Part shown: positions 8,345 to 16,922 of the stretch, piece after piece
Layout: every line of letters starts with the position of its first letter
How positions within the stretch are numbered: the stretch's first letter is position 1
Source of the DNA: Roseivivax lentus
GTDB lineage: Bacteria > Pseudomonadota > Alphaproteobacteria > Rhodobacterales > Rhodobacteraceae
Length of the DNA stretch: 64,000 nucleotides
Reading direction: 5' to 3'
NCBI RefSeq assembly: GCF_900156805.1
Contig: NZ_FTOQ01000002.1
Coordinates: forward strand, 248,001-312,000
Position numbers and translations under genes: made by a program
Notes under the pieces: generated by a model
Told to the model about the DNA's origin: nothing
Databases searched by the model: none
Seen by the model: only the letters and a program-made list of their open reading frames with translations

Positions 8345-8806
8345 TCAGACCGGACAGGGGTGAACGGCGCCCGGTTGCAGCACACCGCGCCAGGAAAACA
8401 GGACCGCGTTGCGGAGGTCGGGTCTGAGGCGGGGCGGGTAGAGGAACCCCGCATGGCCTTCGGCGCGCAGGCGGTCCGCAAGCGTCCAGGTCGGCGGCAC
8501 GCGCCCTGTCATGCGATCGTGGTCCCAGCGGTGGCGGGTAACGCGATCCGTGATCTCTGGCAGGGATGGGCCGGACCAGAGAAGTTCGACCAGCACGCGC
8601 GGGGGATCGTCGGGCCGGCGGTACCGGGTGATCGATGCGCGTGCAGCCTCTGGCGAAAGCCCCGCATAGAGCGCGGGCTGGCCGTCGTGGTGGAACCGAC
8701 CCTCGGGCGCCTGGACAGCTTCAAGCGCGGCCTCTGCGCGATCCGCGAACAGGATGCGGAAGAGGCGCAGCGGATCACTCCGCCGCGCTGTCGACCGGGG
8801 CACCAT
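8345..8806 (-). CDS. RES-domain protein
   Basis: A 153-residue protein with the RES pattern: [16 protein letters not shown] near the N terminus, [20 protein letters not shown] (the arginine and the G-x-P-x-x-Y-x-S-like strand) around residue 40, and late [12 protein letters not shown]. Some RES proteins are NAD+ phosphorylase toxins neutralised by an adjacent Xre/DUF2384 antitoxin. None is next to this gene: its first codons overlap the 3' end of trxB by 32 bases, and it is followed by 130 gene-free bases. It may therefore be a housekeeping member rather than a toxin. No activity is proven. Confidence 0.75.
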   Translation of the reverse strand: MVPRSTARRSDPLRLFRILFADRAEAALEAVQAPEGRFHHDGQPALYAGLSPEAARASITRYRRPDDPPRVLVELLWSGPSLPEITDRVTRHRWDHDRMTGRVPPTWTLADRLRAEGHAGFLYPPRLRPDLRNAVLFSWRGVLQPGAVHPCPV

Positions 8807-9782
8807 AGCCCAGGGGTTCGGTCTGGTCCTTGCCCTCGTCGAGGTCCTGTTCGGCGAGCCAGCGCTCGGCCTCGAGCGCGGCCATGCAGCCCATGCCCGC
8901 CGAGGTCACGGCCTGGCGGTACTTGTGATCGGTCAGATCGCCCGCGGCGAAGACGCCCGGGATCGAGGTCTCGGTCGAATCGGGCTTGGTCACCACGTAG
9001 CCGCCCATATGGGTCTCGAGCACGTCCTTCACCAATTCGTTCGCGGGCGCGTGGCCGATGGCGACGAAGACGCCCTTGGCCGGGATTTCGGTGATCTCGC
9101 CGGTCTCCACATGCTTGACGCGCACGCCCTCGACGCCGAGCGGGTTCTCGGTGCCCACGACCTCGTCGAGCTGGTGATGCCAGAGCGTTTCGATCTTGGG
9201 GTTCTTGAACAGCCGGTCCTGCAGGATTTTCTCCGCGCGCAACTCGTCGCGGCGGTGGATCAGCGTGACCTTGGAGGCGAAATTGGTCAGGAACAGCGCC
9301 TCTTCCACGGCGGTGTTGCCGCCGCCGATCACCACGATCTCCTGCCCGCGATAGAAAAAGCCGTCGCAGGTGGCGCAGGCCGACACGCCGAAGCCCTTGA
9401 ACTTCTCTTCCGAGGGCAGGCCCAGCCACTTCGCGCGCGCGCCCGTCGCGAGGATCAGCGAATCCGCCAGATAGGTCGTGCCGCTGTCGGAATGGGCCAC
9501 GAAGGGGCGCTGATCGAAGTCGATCTTCGTGATGATGTCGCCGATGATCTCGGTGCCCATGGCGCGCGCATGGGCCTCCATGCGGACCATGAGGTCGGGG
9601 CCCTGCACCTCGGTGTCGCCGGGCCAGTTCTCGACCTCGGTGGTGGTGGTGAGCTGTCCACCGGGCTCGATGCCCTGCACGAGGATCGGCTCCAGCATGG
9701 CGCGGCTGGCATAGACGCCGGCAGTGTACCCGGCCGGTCCCGAGCCGATGATGAGAACCTTGGTGTGCTTGGTCTCGGACAT
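8775..9782 (-). CDS. trxB: Thioredoxin-disulfide reductase
   Basis: A 335-residue FAD/NADPH flavoenzyme that keeps thioredoxin reduced. [20 protein letters not shown] is the FAD-binding Rossmann loop, [11 protein letters not shown] the redox-active CxxC (about residue 148), [16 protein letters not shown] the NADPH loop and [16 protein letters not shown] the second FAD motif. The start at 9782 (MSETKHTK) is chosen because the longer frame lacks similarity. It is divergent from an Lrp-family regulator 204 bases away, and its 3' end overlaps the RES gene. Confidence 0.96.
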   Translation of the reverse strand: MSETKHTKVLIIGSGPAGYTAGVYASRAMLEPILVQGIEPGGQLTTTTEVENWPGDTEVQGPDLMVRMEAHARAMGTEIIGDIITKIDFDQRPFVAHSDSGTTYLADSLILATGARAKWLGLPSEEKFKGFGVSACATCDGFFYRGQEIVVIGGGNTAVEEALFLTNFASKVTLIHRRDELRAEKILQDRLFKNPKIETLWHHQLDEVVGTENPLGVEGVRVKHVETGEITEIPAKGVFVAIGHAPANELVKDVLETHMGGYVVTKPDSTETSIPGVFAAGDLTDHKYRQAVTSAGMGCMAALEAERWLAEQDLDEGKDQTEPLGYGAPVDSAAE

Positions 9783-9917
9783 GGAAAAGGCCTCCGGCGC
9801 GCGCGTTGCTATCTGGGTCACAGCGCATATACGCATCCCGAAGGCCCGGTGCAAACCCCGCGCAGCCCTTCGCGCGACAGGCCTTGCGGCGCTTCCTTTT
9901 GCAAGATAATTGCCCGT

Positions 9918-9958
9918 GCGCGACATAATGTTGCGCTCGACGCGCTTGATGCTATAAC
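9918..9958 (+). promoter_or_regulatory. Promoter and inverted repeat upstream of the Lrp-family gene
   Basis: TTGCGC (9931-9936), a 16-base spacer and TATAAC (9953-9958) make a good sigma-70 promoter. The imperfect inverted repeat GCGCGACAT-a-ATGTTGCGC (9918-9936, 8 of 9 pairs) overlaps the -35 element, a natural position for autorepression by the Lrp protein. A GGGAG ribosome site precedes the ATG. Confidence 0.55.
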
Positions 9959-9986
9959 AATCCCAAATTCAGCAGGGAGCACGATA

Positions 9987-10487
9987 ATGCCCAGCCACAG
10001 GCTCGATCCGATCGACCGCAAAATTCTGGCCGAGTTGCAGGCGGATGGGCGCATGACCAATGTCGAGCTCGCGAAGCGCGTGGGCATCTCCGCGCCGCCC
10101 TGTCTGCGCCGGGTCCGCGCGCTGGAGGAGCAGGGCTTTATCCGGGGATATCATGCCGATGTCGATCCCCGGTCGCTGGGCTTCGAGGTGCAGGTCTTCG
10201 CCATGGTCGGGTTGCAGAGCCAGGCCGAGGGCGACCTGTCGGCCTTCGAGGCGCGCTGCCGCGACTGGCCGCTCGTGCGCGAATGCCACATGCTGAACGG
10301 CGAGGTCGACTTCATCCTGAAATGCGTCTCGCCGGATCTCTCGACCTTCCAGACCTTCCTCACGAGCGAGCTTCTGACCGCGCCCAATGTGGGCAGCGTG
10401 AAGACATCGCTGGTGATCCGGGGCGCCAAGGACGAACCGGGCGTGCCCTTCGAGGTGCTCGAGGAACGGCTGTCACGCAGCGCCTGA
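9987..10487 (+). CDS. Lrp/AsnC family transcriptional regulator
   Basis: A 166-residue feast/famine regulator. LDPIDRKILAELQADGRMTN and VELAKRVGISAPPCLRRVRA form the N-terminal helix-turn-helix (residues 6-55), and the RAM/AsnC ligand domain follows with VRECHMLNGEVDFILKCV around residue 100. The effector is likely an amino acid, unidentified. It is divergent from trxB and has a readable promoter with an overlapping inverted repeat, suggesting autoregulation. The sequence departs from E. coli Lrp enough that no target is assigned. Confidence 0.92.
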   Translation: MPSHRLDPIDRKILAELQADGRMTNVELAKRVGISAPPCLRRVRALEEQGFIRGYHADVDPRSLGFEVQVFAMVGLQSQAEGDLSAFEARCRDWPLVRECHMLNGEVDFILKCVSPDLSTFQTFLTSELLTAPNVGSVKTSLVIRGAKDEPGVPFEVLEERLSRSA

Positions 10488-10515
10488 GCGGCGCTGCCGG
10501 ACCCGGGTCAGGCGG

Positions 10516-11304
10516 TCAGGCGCAGAGCCGCTGCGCCGCATCGCGCGAGGTGCGCGGATAGCTCAGCTCACCAAGATCCGACAGGCGGGTGATGTTCGGG
10601 AAGAGCGACAGGAACGTCTCCATCCGGTCCGCGCCGAGGCTGCGGCGCAGCCCGGGGCCGGGGTGATAGCTTTCCAGTTCCATACCGCCGATCTTCAGCA
10701 CGCCGTGGCGGCGCAGGCCGACATGGAACATCTGCACCGATCCGCCGGGCTGGATCGGGATGATCCGTTCGCCATCGGCGAAATCCGCCAGCGGTACGAA
10801 GACGGCATCGTGGCCGATCACGGACCGGAAGGCGTCGCGCCGGACGAGCACCCGGGCCGAGGGGCCAAAGATCATGTCGCTTGCGGGGGATTCGAGGCCG
10901 AACGCCGCGGCGGTGACGCGGTAAAGCGTGGTGAGGATGCTGTCGCTGTCCTCGACGCGGGGCACGTAATTGGTCGAGCCGATCCAGTGGATGGGTTCCG
11001 ATCCGTTCGCGGTCTGGATGTAGTCGCCCGGCAGCAGGTCCTCCACCGCGACGGGGCCGCCGACGGTCTGGAACAGCGTGCCGCGCGCGAAGGCGGAGCC
11101 CGCCTCCTCGAAGATCGGGTCGGCGGGGGCTGTGCGGGAGATATTGTGAATTGAGAGGTCGGGCAGTAGCGCGGCGGCCTCGTATTTGCGCATGAGCGAG
11201 AGAGTGCGCCGAGGCCGCCCAGCCGGACGAGCAAACTGGTCCTGCGGGACCCGAAGTGAGCGTGGTGCGTCGGCGCCCGGGAGCGCCTGGTGGAGACTGG
11301 CCAT
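10516..11304 (-). CDS. Hint-like domain protein lacking the catalytic cysteine
   Basis: A 262-residue protein. Residues about 65-200 resemble the Hint_2 (hedgehog/intein) domain of rhodobacterial proteins: SAFARGTLFQT, then VEDLLPGDYIQTANGSEPIH and WIGSTNY, then FGPSARVLVRRD and LESYHPGPGL. In active Hint domains the first position of the GT strand is preceded by cysteine (CFxxGT); here it is AFARGT, so self-cleavage is doubtful. The start at 11304 has AAGGGG upstream. Function unknown; no signal peptide is evident. Confidence 0.7.
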   Translation of the reverse strand: MASLHQALPGADAPRSLRVPQDQFARPAGRPRRTLSLMRKYEAAALLPDLSIHNISRTAPADPIFEEAGSAFARGTLFQTVGGPVAVEDLLPGDYIQTANGSEPIHWIGSTNYVPRVEDSDSILTTLYRVTAAAFGLESPASDMIFGPSARVLVRRDAFRSVIGHDAVFVPLADFADGERIIPIQPGGSVQMFHVGLRRHGVLKIGGMELESYHPGPGLRRSLGADRMETFLSLFPNITRLSDLGELSYPRTSRDAAQRLCA

Positions 11305-11414
11305 GTGATCACCCCTTACCAGGTTGGTCACATCCGTGCTGGCCCCCACCAACAACGACGAACGGACGGTACAACTTCGTTCCATGCAATAACGCCACAA
11401 TCGGCCTGCTGGGT

Positions 11415-11457
11415 CAAAAAAAGAAACGGATTGGAGGCGGTGCGCCGTCCAATCCGT
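11415..11457 (-). terminator. Rho-independent terminator of the 51-aa gene
   Basis: Arms 11426-11435 and 11448-11457 pair perfectly over 10 bp, with an inner GGCG/CGCC stem. On the minus strand a T-rich tail (complement of 11416-11425) follows. It separates the 51-residue gene from the Hint-like gene. Confidence 0.85.
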
Positions 11458-11533
11458 CATGTCGGGGTAGTTTGTTCCCGGTCCGCGATCAGTCCTGCCA
11501 CATTTGCCGGGCGGGGCGATCCGAATCGGCGGC

Positions 11534-11689
11534 TCAGGCGCGCTGCTGCATCGCGGGCTTGCCGTCGCGGCGGGCGATCATCGCCGCACGGGCGGCGCCG
11601 CGCTGCCAGGGCATCTGGGTCTCGCATTCTTTCGCGGCCTTGAGAACGGACTTGATGAAGCGGCGCTGGGGCTTGGCGGGAAGGGTCAT
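11534..11689 (-). CDS. Conserved small basic protein, 51 aa
   Basis: A 51-residue, strongly basic protein (MTLPAKPQRRFIKSVLKAAK, then CETQMPWQRGAARAAMIARR). ATG 11689 is preferred over 11710 because AAAGGA lies 8 bases upstream of it. A strong terminator follows. I recognise similar short proteins with RRFIKS and MPW-RGARRAAMIA segments from roseobacters but know of no function; the charge suggests nucleic-acid or ribosome contact, which is speculative. Confidence 0.65.
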   Translation of the reverse strand: MTLPAKPQRRFIKSVLKAAKECETQMPWQRGAARAAMIARRDGKPAMQQRA

Positions 11690-11915
11690 GGTCTGTGTTC
11701 CTTTGGGCATCGTGTTTGTCTGCTCGGTATCCTGCGATCCGTTAACCTTAACATCACCGCGTATTGGGGCGGCGATTGGACCGGTTCGGGACAATTTGAC
11801 GAAAACCGTCTTTTTCGCGCGGGGCCGCGCCCGGGCGGCGATTGTTCGCAAAGCAAGGACAATCCGCGTCCTGCGCCCCGGTTGATGCGGGCAATTGCGA
11901 CGAAAAAGCGGCGGG

Positions 11916-12671
11916 TCAGAGGCGGATGGCGGACATCAGGCGTCCGTAATCGGCCTCTTTCGCATGGGTCGCGCGGCGGTAGGAAAAGAACCGGTCGGGA
12001 TCGGCATAGGTGCAATGCCGCGTCCATTCGGCGCTCACCCCCGCCTGCCGCAGCCGGTGAAGGCCGAAGGCGGGCAGGTCGAAATGCATCCGGTCGCCCG
12101 CGCCGCCTGCGAAGAAGCGCACGTATTCGGGATCCTCGGCGACGAAGGCCTCGAGGAAGTCCGGCCCGACCTCGTAATTGCGCTGGCTGATCGTCGGGCC
12201 GATCACCGCGCGGATCGCGTCGCGCCGGGCGCCGAGGGCGATCATCGCATCGACCGTCGCTTCCAGCACGCCGGCCAGCGCCCCGCGCCAGCCCGCATGG
12301 GCGGCGCCGATCACGCCCGCTTCGGCATCGGCGAAGAGGATCGGCTGGCAATCGGCGGTCAGCACCCCGATCGCCACGCCCGGAGTTGCGCTGACCATGC
12401 CGTCGGCGCGCGGCAGCGGGCCGGAAAGTGGGCCTTTGACGGTCACCACCTCGGCGGAATGGCATTGATGGACCGTGGTCACGCCGGTCTCGGGCACCGC
12501 CATGGCGGCGGCGACGCGTTCGCGGTTGATGCGCACCATCTCGGATTGATCGGACGACCCGGTTCCGCAATTCAGCCCCGCGAACACCCCCGACGACGCG
12601 CCGCCGCGCCGCGAAAAGAAGCCGTGTCGCAGCGGCGAAAGCGTATCAGACGTGATGATATCGAGCGTCAT
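11916..12671 (-). CDS. pgeF: Peptidoglycan editing factor PgeF / YfiH-type multicopper fold protein
   Basis: A 251-residue DUF152/YfiH family protein. VHQCHSAEVVTV (metal histidine), GVLTADCQPILFAD (the conserved A-D-C), and GAAHAGWRGALAGVLE (H-A-G-W-R) are the signature motifs. Members act on purine nucleosides or remove misincorporated serine from muropeptide precursors; which applies here is not decided by sequence. Its start overlaps the upstream methyltransferase stop by four bases (ATGA), making it the third gene of lgt-methyltransferase-pgeF. Confidence 0.88.
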   Translation of the reverse strand: MTLDIITSDTLSPLRHGFFSRRGGASSGVFAGLNCGTGSSDQSEMVRINRERVAAAMAVPETGVTTVHQCHSAEVVTVKGPLSGPLPRADGMVSATPGVAIGVLTADCQPILFADAEAGVIGAAHAGWRGALAGVLEATVDAMIALGARRDAIRAVIGPTISQRNYEVGPDFLEAFVAEDPEYVRFFAGGAGDRMHFDLPAFGLHRLRQAGVSAEWTRHCTYADPDRFFSYRRATHAKEADYGRLMSAIRL

Positions 12672-13729
12672 GTGTCCAGTCCGGGCGGAAGCTTGGCCGC
12701 GCTATGTACGATTCCCATCACCTTGAAGAGTGAGCCCATTTCATCGGGGTGGGTCAACCGGCGATGCGCGGCGATGTGGCTCTCGAGGGCCGGGCCGGAC
12801 AACCGGCGGGCCAGCGCCTGGGCGCGGGCGGTGATGCCCAGCCGCTCGAGGAACACGCCCTGCGGGACGGGGGTGCTGGCGCGGGCGGGCCGCGCGGCCC
12901 CGGCAAGGGCCGCGAAATCCACATGGGCGGTCAGGTCCGCCGCCCCCGGCGTATCGAGCGGGGACACCTTTTCGTGTCCGTGCACCGCCTGGAACGTATC
13001 GCCGAGGCTCGGCCCGTCGCCGTAATCGACCACGAGGCCCGCGCCGCCCCGGGCCTCGATCCGGTGGCCGAGCTCGGCCATCGCGCCTTGGGCGGCATGG
13101 CCGATTTCGACCAGATCGCCCTCTTCCGTGTCGTCCATCCGGTGGGCGAGGTCGGGTCGCGCCGCGCGCTCGCCCAGCCCGAAGGTCAGGTCGTCGCCGT
13201 CGAGCCCGATCACCCGCTCGCGCCAGCCCGGCCCGTTGCGCAGGAATTGCCGCACCGGCAGCGCGTCGAAGAATTCGTTTGCCACGAAAAACAGCGGCGC
13301 CTCGGGCAGATCGCCGATCGCGTTCACCCAGTCGGCAGGATGCGCGCGCAGCGTTTCGCGCTGGCGCAGGCGCAGGGTGGGCGAGGCCTCGACCAGCGTG
13401 ACGTGCGCCGCGTCGTGAAAGCCCGGCACCGCCGCCGTCGCGCGCAAGAGATCGGCCATGAGGGTGCCGCGCCCGGGGCCGAGCTCGGCCAGAACGAAGT
13501 GGGCAGGCGCGCCCTGATCCTGCCAGCTCTGCGCGAGGGCGAGGCCCAAGAGCTCGCCGAACATCTGGCTGATCTCGGGCGCGGTGGTGAAATCCCCGCC
13601 CGCGCCCAGCGGATCGCGCGTGGCGTAATAGCCGAAGCGCGGATGGTGCAGGCAATGGGTCATGTATTCCGCGATGGACATCGGGCCCTCGGCGGCGATG
13701 CGCATGCGCAGAAGATCGGTGAGGCTCAT
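12668..13729 (-). CDS. SAM-dependent methyltransferase, MidA/NDUFAF7 family
   Basis: A 353-residue protein of the DUF185/MidA family. [19 protein letters not shown] at residue 16 and [16 protein letters not shown] are family signatures; [16 protein letters not shown] is the SAM-binding loop; [16 protein letters not shown] follows. The mitochondrial relative NDUFAF7 dimethylates an arginine of a complex I subunit; a similar role is plausible but not shown. It starts within the last bases of lgt (ATGA overlap) and ends overlapping pgeF the same way, so the three are translationally coupled. Confidence 0.9.
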   Translation of the reverse strand: MSLTDLLRMRIAAEGPMSIAEYMTHCLHHPRFGYYATRDPLGAGGDFTTAPEISQMFGELLGLALAQSWQDQGAPAHFVLAELGPGRGTLMADLLRATAAVPGFHDAAHVTLVEASPTLRLRQRETLRAHPADWVNAIGDLPEAPLFFVANEFFDALPVRQFLRNGPGWRERVIGLDGDDLTFGLGERAARPDLAHRMDDTEEGDLVEIGHAAQGAMAELGHRIEARGGAGLVVDYGDGPSLGDTFQAVHGHEKVSPLDTPGAADLTAHVDFAALAGAARPARASTPVPQGVFLERLGITARAQALARRLSGPALESHIAAHRRLTHPDEMGSLFKVMGIVHSAAKLPPGLDT

Positions 13730-14628
13730 GCCTGCGCGGTCGCGGGCTGGGGGCGGGCGCGCAGCACCAGCCAGAGCCCGAGCGCGATCATCGGCAGCGA
13801 CAGGATCTGGCCCATGGTCAACCCGTATCCACCGAAGTGAAGCGCGAGGCCGAGGGGGTTCTCGGCGCTCACGAATTGTGCATCGGGCTGGCGGACGAAC
13901 TCCACCAAGAAGCGTGCAAGGCCATAACCCGCCGCGAAGAGGCCGGTCGCGCGGCCGGGCGCGCGCAGGGCGCCGCGCCGGAAGGCGAGCCACAACAGGA
14001 CCGCGCCGAGGAGCAGCCCCTCGAGGGCCGCCTCGTAGAGTTGCGACGGATGGCGCGCGCAGATCTCGCCCACGGGCTGCCCGCAGGCCTGCGCCAGATC
14101 GCCCGGGAAGATTACGCCCCAGGGCAGATCGGTCGGGCGGCCCCAAAGCTCGGCATTGATGAAATTCGCGATCCGGCCCAGCAGGAGGCCCGGTGCCGTC
14201 GCGATGGCCAGCATGTCGGCGGTGGACAGGACGCTGGCGCCGATCTTGCGGCAATAGAGCAGAAGCGCGCCCGCCACCCCCGCAAGCCCGCCATGGAAGG
14301 ACATGCCGCCCTGCCAGACGAACAGGATCTCCACGGGGTTCGCGAGATAATAGGCGGGCTGGTAGAACATCACGAAGCCGAGCCGCCCGCCGATTATCAC
14401 GCCGAGGATGATCCAGGTCAGAAAATCCTCGACCTGCAGCCGGGTCATGGGCGGCGTCGCGGCGGGCCAGAGCGCGGGGCGGTCGATGGCGGCCAGCGCG
14501 ATGCGCCAGCCGATCAGGATGCCCGCGATATAGGCCAGCGCATACCAGCGCAGCGCGAATTCGAAGCTGCCCAGCGAGATCGAGAAGATCTCGGGCGAGA
14601 TATCGGGAAAGGGAAGCGCGCCTGTCAT
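13726..14628 (-). CDS. lgt: Prolipoprotein diacylglyceryl transferase
   Basis: A 300-residue inner-membrane enzyme with about seven helices that attaches diacylglycerol from phosphatidylglycerol to the lipobox cysteine of prolipoproteins. [30 protein letters not shown] (essential histidine), the Lgt signature [20 protein letters not shown] and HPSQLYEA are all present. The start at 14628 ([11 protein letters not shown]) fits family length; upstream residues of the frame do not. First gene of the lgt-methyltransferase-pgeF unit, divergent from ubiK. Confidence 0.95.
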   Translation of the reverse strand: MTGALPFPDISPEIFSISLGSFEFALRWYALAYIAGILIGWRIALAAIDRPALWPAATPPMTRLQVEDFLTWIILGVIIGGRLGFVMFYQPAYYLANPVEILFVWQGGMSFHGGLAGVAGALLLYCRKIGASVLSTADMLAIATAPGLLLGRIANFINAELWGRPTDLPWGVIFPGDLAQACGQPVGEICARHPSQLYEAALEGLLLGAVLLWLAFRRGALRAPGRATGLFAAGYGLARFLVEFVRQPDAQFVSAENPLGLALHFGGYGLTMGQILSLPMIALGLWLVLRARPQPATAQA

Positions 14629-14720
14629 GCCGCCCGAGAGGCCATGGCGCGGGCGCAGAGTCAACCTTGAGACATCCGGCCCGCGGCGCCATATAGAAGG
14701 CAACCCTGAAGGAGACAGCC

Positions 14721-14966
14721 ATGCAGACCCGCAACAAGGTATTCGACGATCTGAGCCAGCTCATGACCAACGCCATGGGCGTGGCGCAGGGCGCGAAGAC
14801 CGAGGCCGAGACCGCGATGAAGTCGATGATGGACCGCTGGCTCGCCGATCGCGACTTCGTGACCCGCGAGGAATTCGACGCCGTGCGGGCCATGGCCCAG
14901 AAGGCGCGCGAGGAGAACGAGGCGCTGAAGGCCCGGCTCGACGCGATGGAGGAGGGGCAGGGCTGA
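14721..14966 (+). CDS. ubiK: UbiK-type accessory factor (BMFP domain)
   Basis: An 81-residue helical protein: [17 protein letters not shown], then [20 protein letters not shown] and a C-terminal coiled coil ([11 protein letters not shown]). This is the BMFP/YqiC pattern; UbiK assists the ubiquinone biosynthesis Ubi complex and can bind membranes. GGAGA precedes the ATG. It is divergent from lgt, which is common in this order. Confidence 0.88.
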   Translation: MQTRNKVFDDLSQLMTNAMGVAQGAKTEAETAMKSMMDRWLADRDFVTREEFDAVRAMAQKAREENEALKARLDAMEEGQG

Positions 14967-15059
14967 GCCTGCCCCGACGCTCTTGCCCCCTGACGGTCTG
15001 AGCCATTGAGAACCGGCGCGGCCGCCTGAACGGGGCCGCGGGCTCTCGGTCAACCGCCC

Positions 15060-15590
15060 TCAGACGAACTGTCCGACGATCCGCCCGGCGATCCATGCGG
15101 CGCCCGCGGCCACCGATCCGATGCCGAGCGTCTGCGCCCCGGCCCACCACCAGTGCGCGCGGGTGAAGATGCTCTTGAGCGCGCCGATCGCGAAGAACGC
15201 GCAGCCGGTGCCGAAGATCGACACCTCCCACGCGGCCTCCAGCCCGACGATGAACGGCAAAAGCGGAATCACCCCGGCGATCACGAAGGCCGCGAAGGTC
15301 ATCGCGGCGGCGGCGCCCGGATCGACCGGATCGGCGGGCGCGGACGGGCCGCGTCCCCCGGCTTCGTTCTCGGCCTGGGTGCCGGTGAAATTCCCCAGCG
15401 CCATGGAGATGCCGTCCGCGATCAGGTTGGCGGTGCCGAGGATCAGGATCACCGACGTCGGCAGCCCCGCGCCCTGAACGCCGGCGACCACGGCAAAGGT
15501 GGTCACCGCCCCGTCGAAGCCGCCATAGACCATGTCGCGCAGGTGATACCGGAAAAAGCCGTGCAGACGCGCGTTCCGGGCCTTGTTCAA
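15060..15590 (-). CDS. VIT1/CCC1-family iron/manganese transporter
   Basis: A 176-residue membrane protein. [20 protein letters not shown] and [20 protein letters not shown] are the two conserved VIT helices carrying metal-pathway Asp, Met and Gly residues, and three more helices follow. Family members transport Fe2+ or Mn2+ across membranes; the cytoplasmic metal-binding domain between helices is short here. No ATG fits: TTG 15590, overlapping the stop of the DksA-like gene (TTGA), gives the correct length and implies coupling. An ATG at about 15531 would remove the first helix. Confidence 0.8.
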   Translation of the reverse strand: MNKARNARLHGFFRYHLRDMVYGGFDGAVTTFAVVAGVQGAGLPTSVILILGTANLIADGISMALGNFTGTQAENEAGGRGPSAPADPVDPGAAAAMTFAAFVIAGVIPLLPFIVGLEAAWEVSIFGTGCAFFAIGALKSIFTRAHWWWAGAQTLGIGSVAAGAAWIAGRIVGQFV

Positions 15591-15961
15591 TGTCCCCGGC
15601 TGGCCATGTTGCGCGCCTTGGCGGCGTGGGATTGCGCGCAGTCGCGGCATTCGGTGGTGGTCGGGACGGCCAGCAGCCGCTCGGGCGAGATATCGCCGCC
15701 GCAGACCCGGCAGATGCCATATTCGCCCGCCTTGATCCGTTCGAGCGCGGCGTCGATGGCGCGGATCTCGCGCAGGCCGACCGCGCCCAGCTTCTCGGCG
15801 ACATCGCGGTGCTCGGTCTGGATAGCCTGATCCTCCATGTCCCGGTCGAGCACGCGGTCGAGTTCCCGGTCGATCTGCGTGGTGCGGGCCAGAAGCTCGG
15901 CCCGCCAGGTCTGCAGGCGTTCGATCTGCGGGGCCCAATCGTGTTGGCCGGTCTGTGTCAT
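15587..15961 (-). CDS. TraR/DksA family zinc-finger protein
   Basis: A 124-residue protein: a coiled-coil-like N-terminal half (residues 10-75, [20 protein letters not shown]), then a C4 zinc finger CRVCGGDI...TTECRDC near the C terminus with [16 protein letters not shown] typical of DksA/TraR. DksA relatives enter the RNA polymerase secondary channel. The coiled-coil tip aspartates of E. coli DksA are not clearly matched. It is coupled to the VIT1 transporter by a 4-base overlap, so a metal-related role is an alternative. Confidence 0.85.
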   Translation of the reverse strand: MTQTGQHDWAPQIERLQTWRAELLARTTQIDRELDRVLDRDMEDQAIQTEHRDVAEKLGAVGLREIRAIDAALERIKAGEYGICRVCGGDISPERLLAVPTTTECRDCAQSHAAKARNMASRGH

Positions 15962-16088
15962 GGGATGCCTCCGTTGAAGGGCTAGTTGGGACGCAGACGA
16001 GCATAGGTGCGCGGTGGCAGGCTCGGCGTTGATCCACGTCAATCGGCGCTTTTGCGCGGACCGGGATCGCCCGGGGCGGGAAAGCCGC

Positions 16089-16310
16089 TCAGTCCCCGGC
16101 GCCGGGCCCCGCGTCGTATTCCAGCAGATCGCCCGGCTGACAGTCCAGCTCCCGGCAGATCGCCTCCAGCGTATTGAAGCGCACGCCCCGCACCTTGCCC
16201 GACCTCAGCAGCGACAGGTTCTGTTCGGAGATGCCGATCCGCGCGGACAGCTCGCGCGAGGTCATCTTCCGCCGCGCCAGCATGACGTCCAGCCGCACGA
16301 TGATGGGCAT
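16089..16310 (-). CDS. XRE-family helix-turn-helix regulator
   Basis: A 73-residue single-domain DNA-binding protein: RLDVMLARRKMTSRELSARI, then GISEQNLSLLRSGKV, then FNTLEAICRELDCQPGDLL, the compact HTH_26/Cro-like fold. Such regulators regularly accompany DUF2975 membrane proteins, as here, where the start follows the DUF2975 stop after one base. It presumably controls its own operon from the AT-rich inverted repeat at 16873-16889. Confidence 0.9.
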   Translation of the reverse strand: MPIIVRLDVMLARRKMTSRELSARIGISEQNLSLLRSGKVRGVRFNTLEAICRELDCQPGDLLEYDAGPGAGD

Positions 16311-16311
16311 C

Positions 16312-16848
16312 TCAGATCACCTCCCGATGATCTTGCCAAAGCTCCGCGCCGAGCGCGAAGGCATGCGCCATGAAGCTCGCCATGAGGGCCGCGAAGGCGA
16401 CCGAGATCTGCGGCGTGCCGAAGGCCACGCTCAGGGTCCGTTCGCCCTCGGGCAATCCCCAGGTCGCGGTTGCGGATGCGATGGGCTGGGACACCAGCCC
16501 CCAGGCCAGCATGGCCCAGAGCAGGCGGGCCACCCGGCGGGCGCTCCGCGCCGCGGCTGCCGGATTGCCTGCGGCCAGCTGCCCGAACAGCCCGCGCGCG
16601 ACGATCAGAAGCGCGATCCAGACGCCGACATGGATCGCCACGTGCGCGATCAGCAGCCAGGCCTGCCCATGGGTAAGCGCGACCCCGTCATAGCCGCCCT
16701 GCCAGGCGATGCCCCGCGCCATGTCGAGCGGGTTGGCGATGCCCGCCGCCAGCCCGATCAGGGCCAGCGCCACCAGCAGGAAGGTGGCCGCCAGCATCAC
16801 GCGTTCGAGCCGCCGCGCGGCGGACAGGGTGTCTCGAGCGTCGATCAT
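16312..16848 (-). CDS. DUF2975 membrane protein
   Basis: A 178-residue protein with four predicted membrane helices (LATFLLVALALIGLAAG-type first helix; last helix around residues 150-172 ends AELWQDHREVI). It matches DUF2975, membrane proteins encoded directly before a small XRE regulator. The function is unknown; an anti-regulator or signal-sensing role has been proposed by context only. Its promoter lies in the AT-rich gap shared with the divergent lipoprotein gene. Confidence 0.82.
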   Translation of the reverse strand: MIDARDTLSAARRLERVMLAATFLLVALALIGLAAGIANPLDMARGIAWQGGYDGVALTHGQAWLLIAHVAIHVGVWIALLIVARGLFGQLAAGNPAAAARSARRVARLLWAMLAWGLVSQPIASATATWGLPEGERTLSVAFGTPQISVAFAALMASFMAHAFALGAELWQDHREVI

Positions 16849-16872
16849 GTTTTCGCTTTCTTGACGTAATAA

Positions 16873-16889
16873 TTAATGCAAAACATTAA
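16873..16889. promoter_or_regulatory. Inverted repeat TTAATG-n5-CATTAA in a divergent promoter region
   Basis: TTAATG (16873-16878), five bases, CATTAA (16884-16889), in the only markedly AT-rich stretch nearby, between the DUF2975/XRE operon and the lipoprotein gene. A likely XRE operator by position. Confidence 0.45.
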
Positions 16890-16922
16890 ATCATGATATC
16901 GAATCATTCAATAGGTGATCCA

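Noticed and set aside
8345-9782. trxB-RES as a toxin-antitoxin module
   Set aside because: TrxB is a housekeeping enzyme of normal length, not an antitoxin; the overlap shows coupling only.
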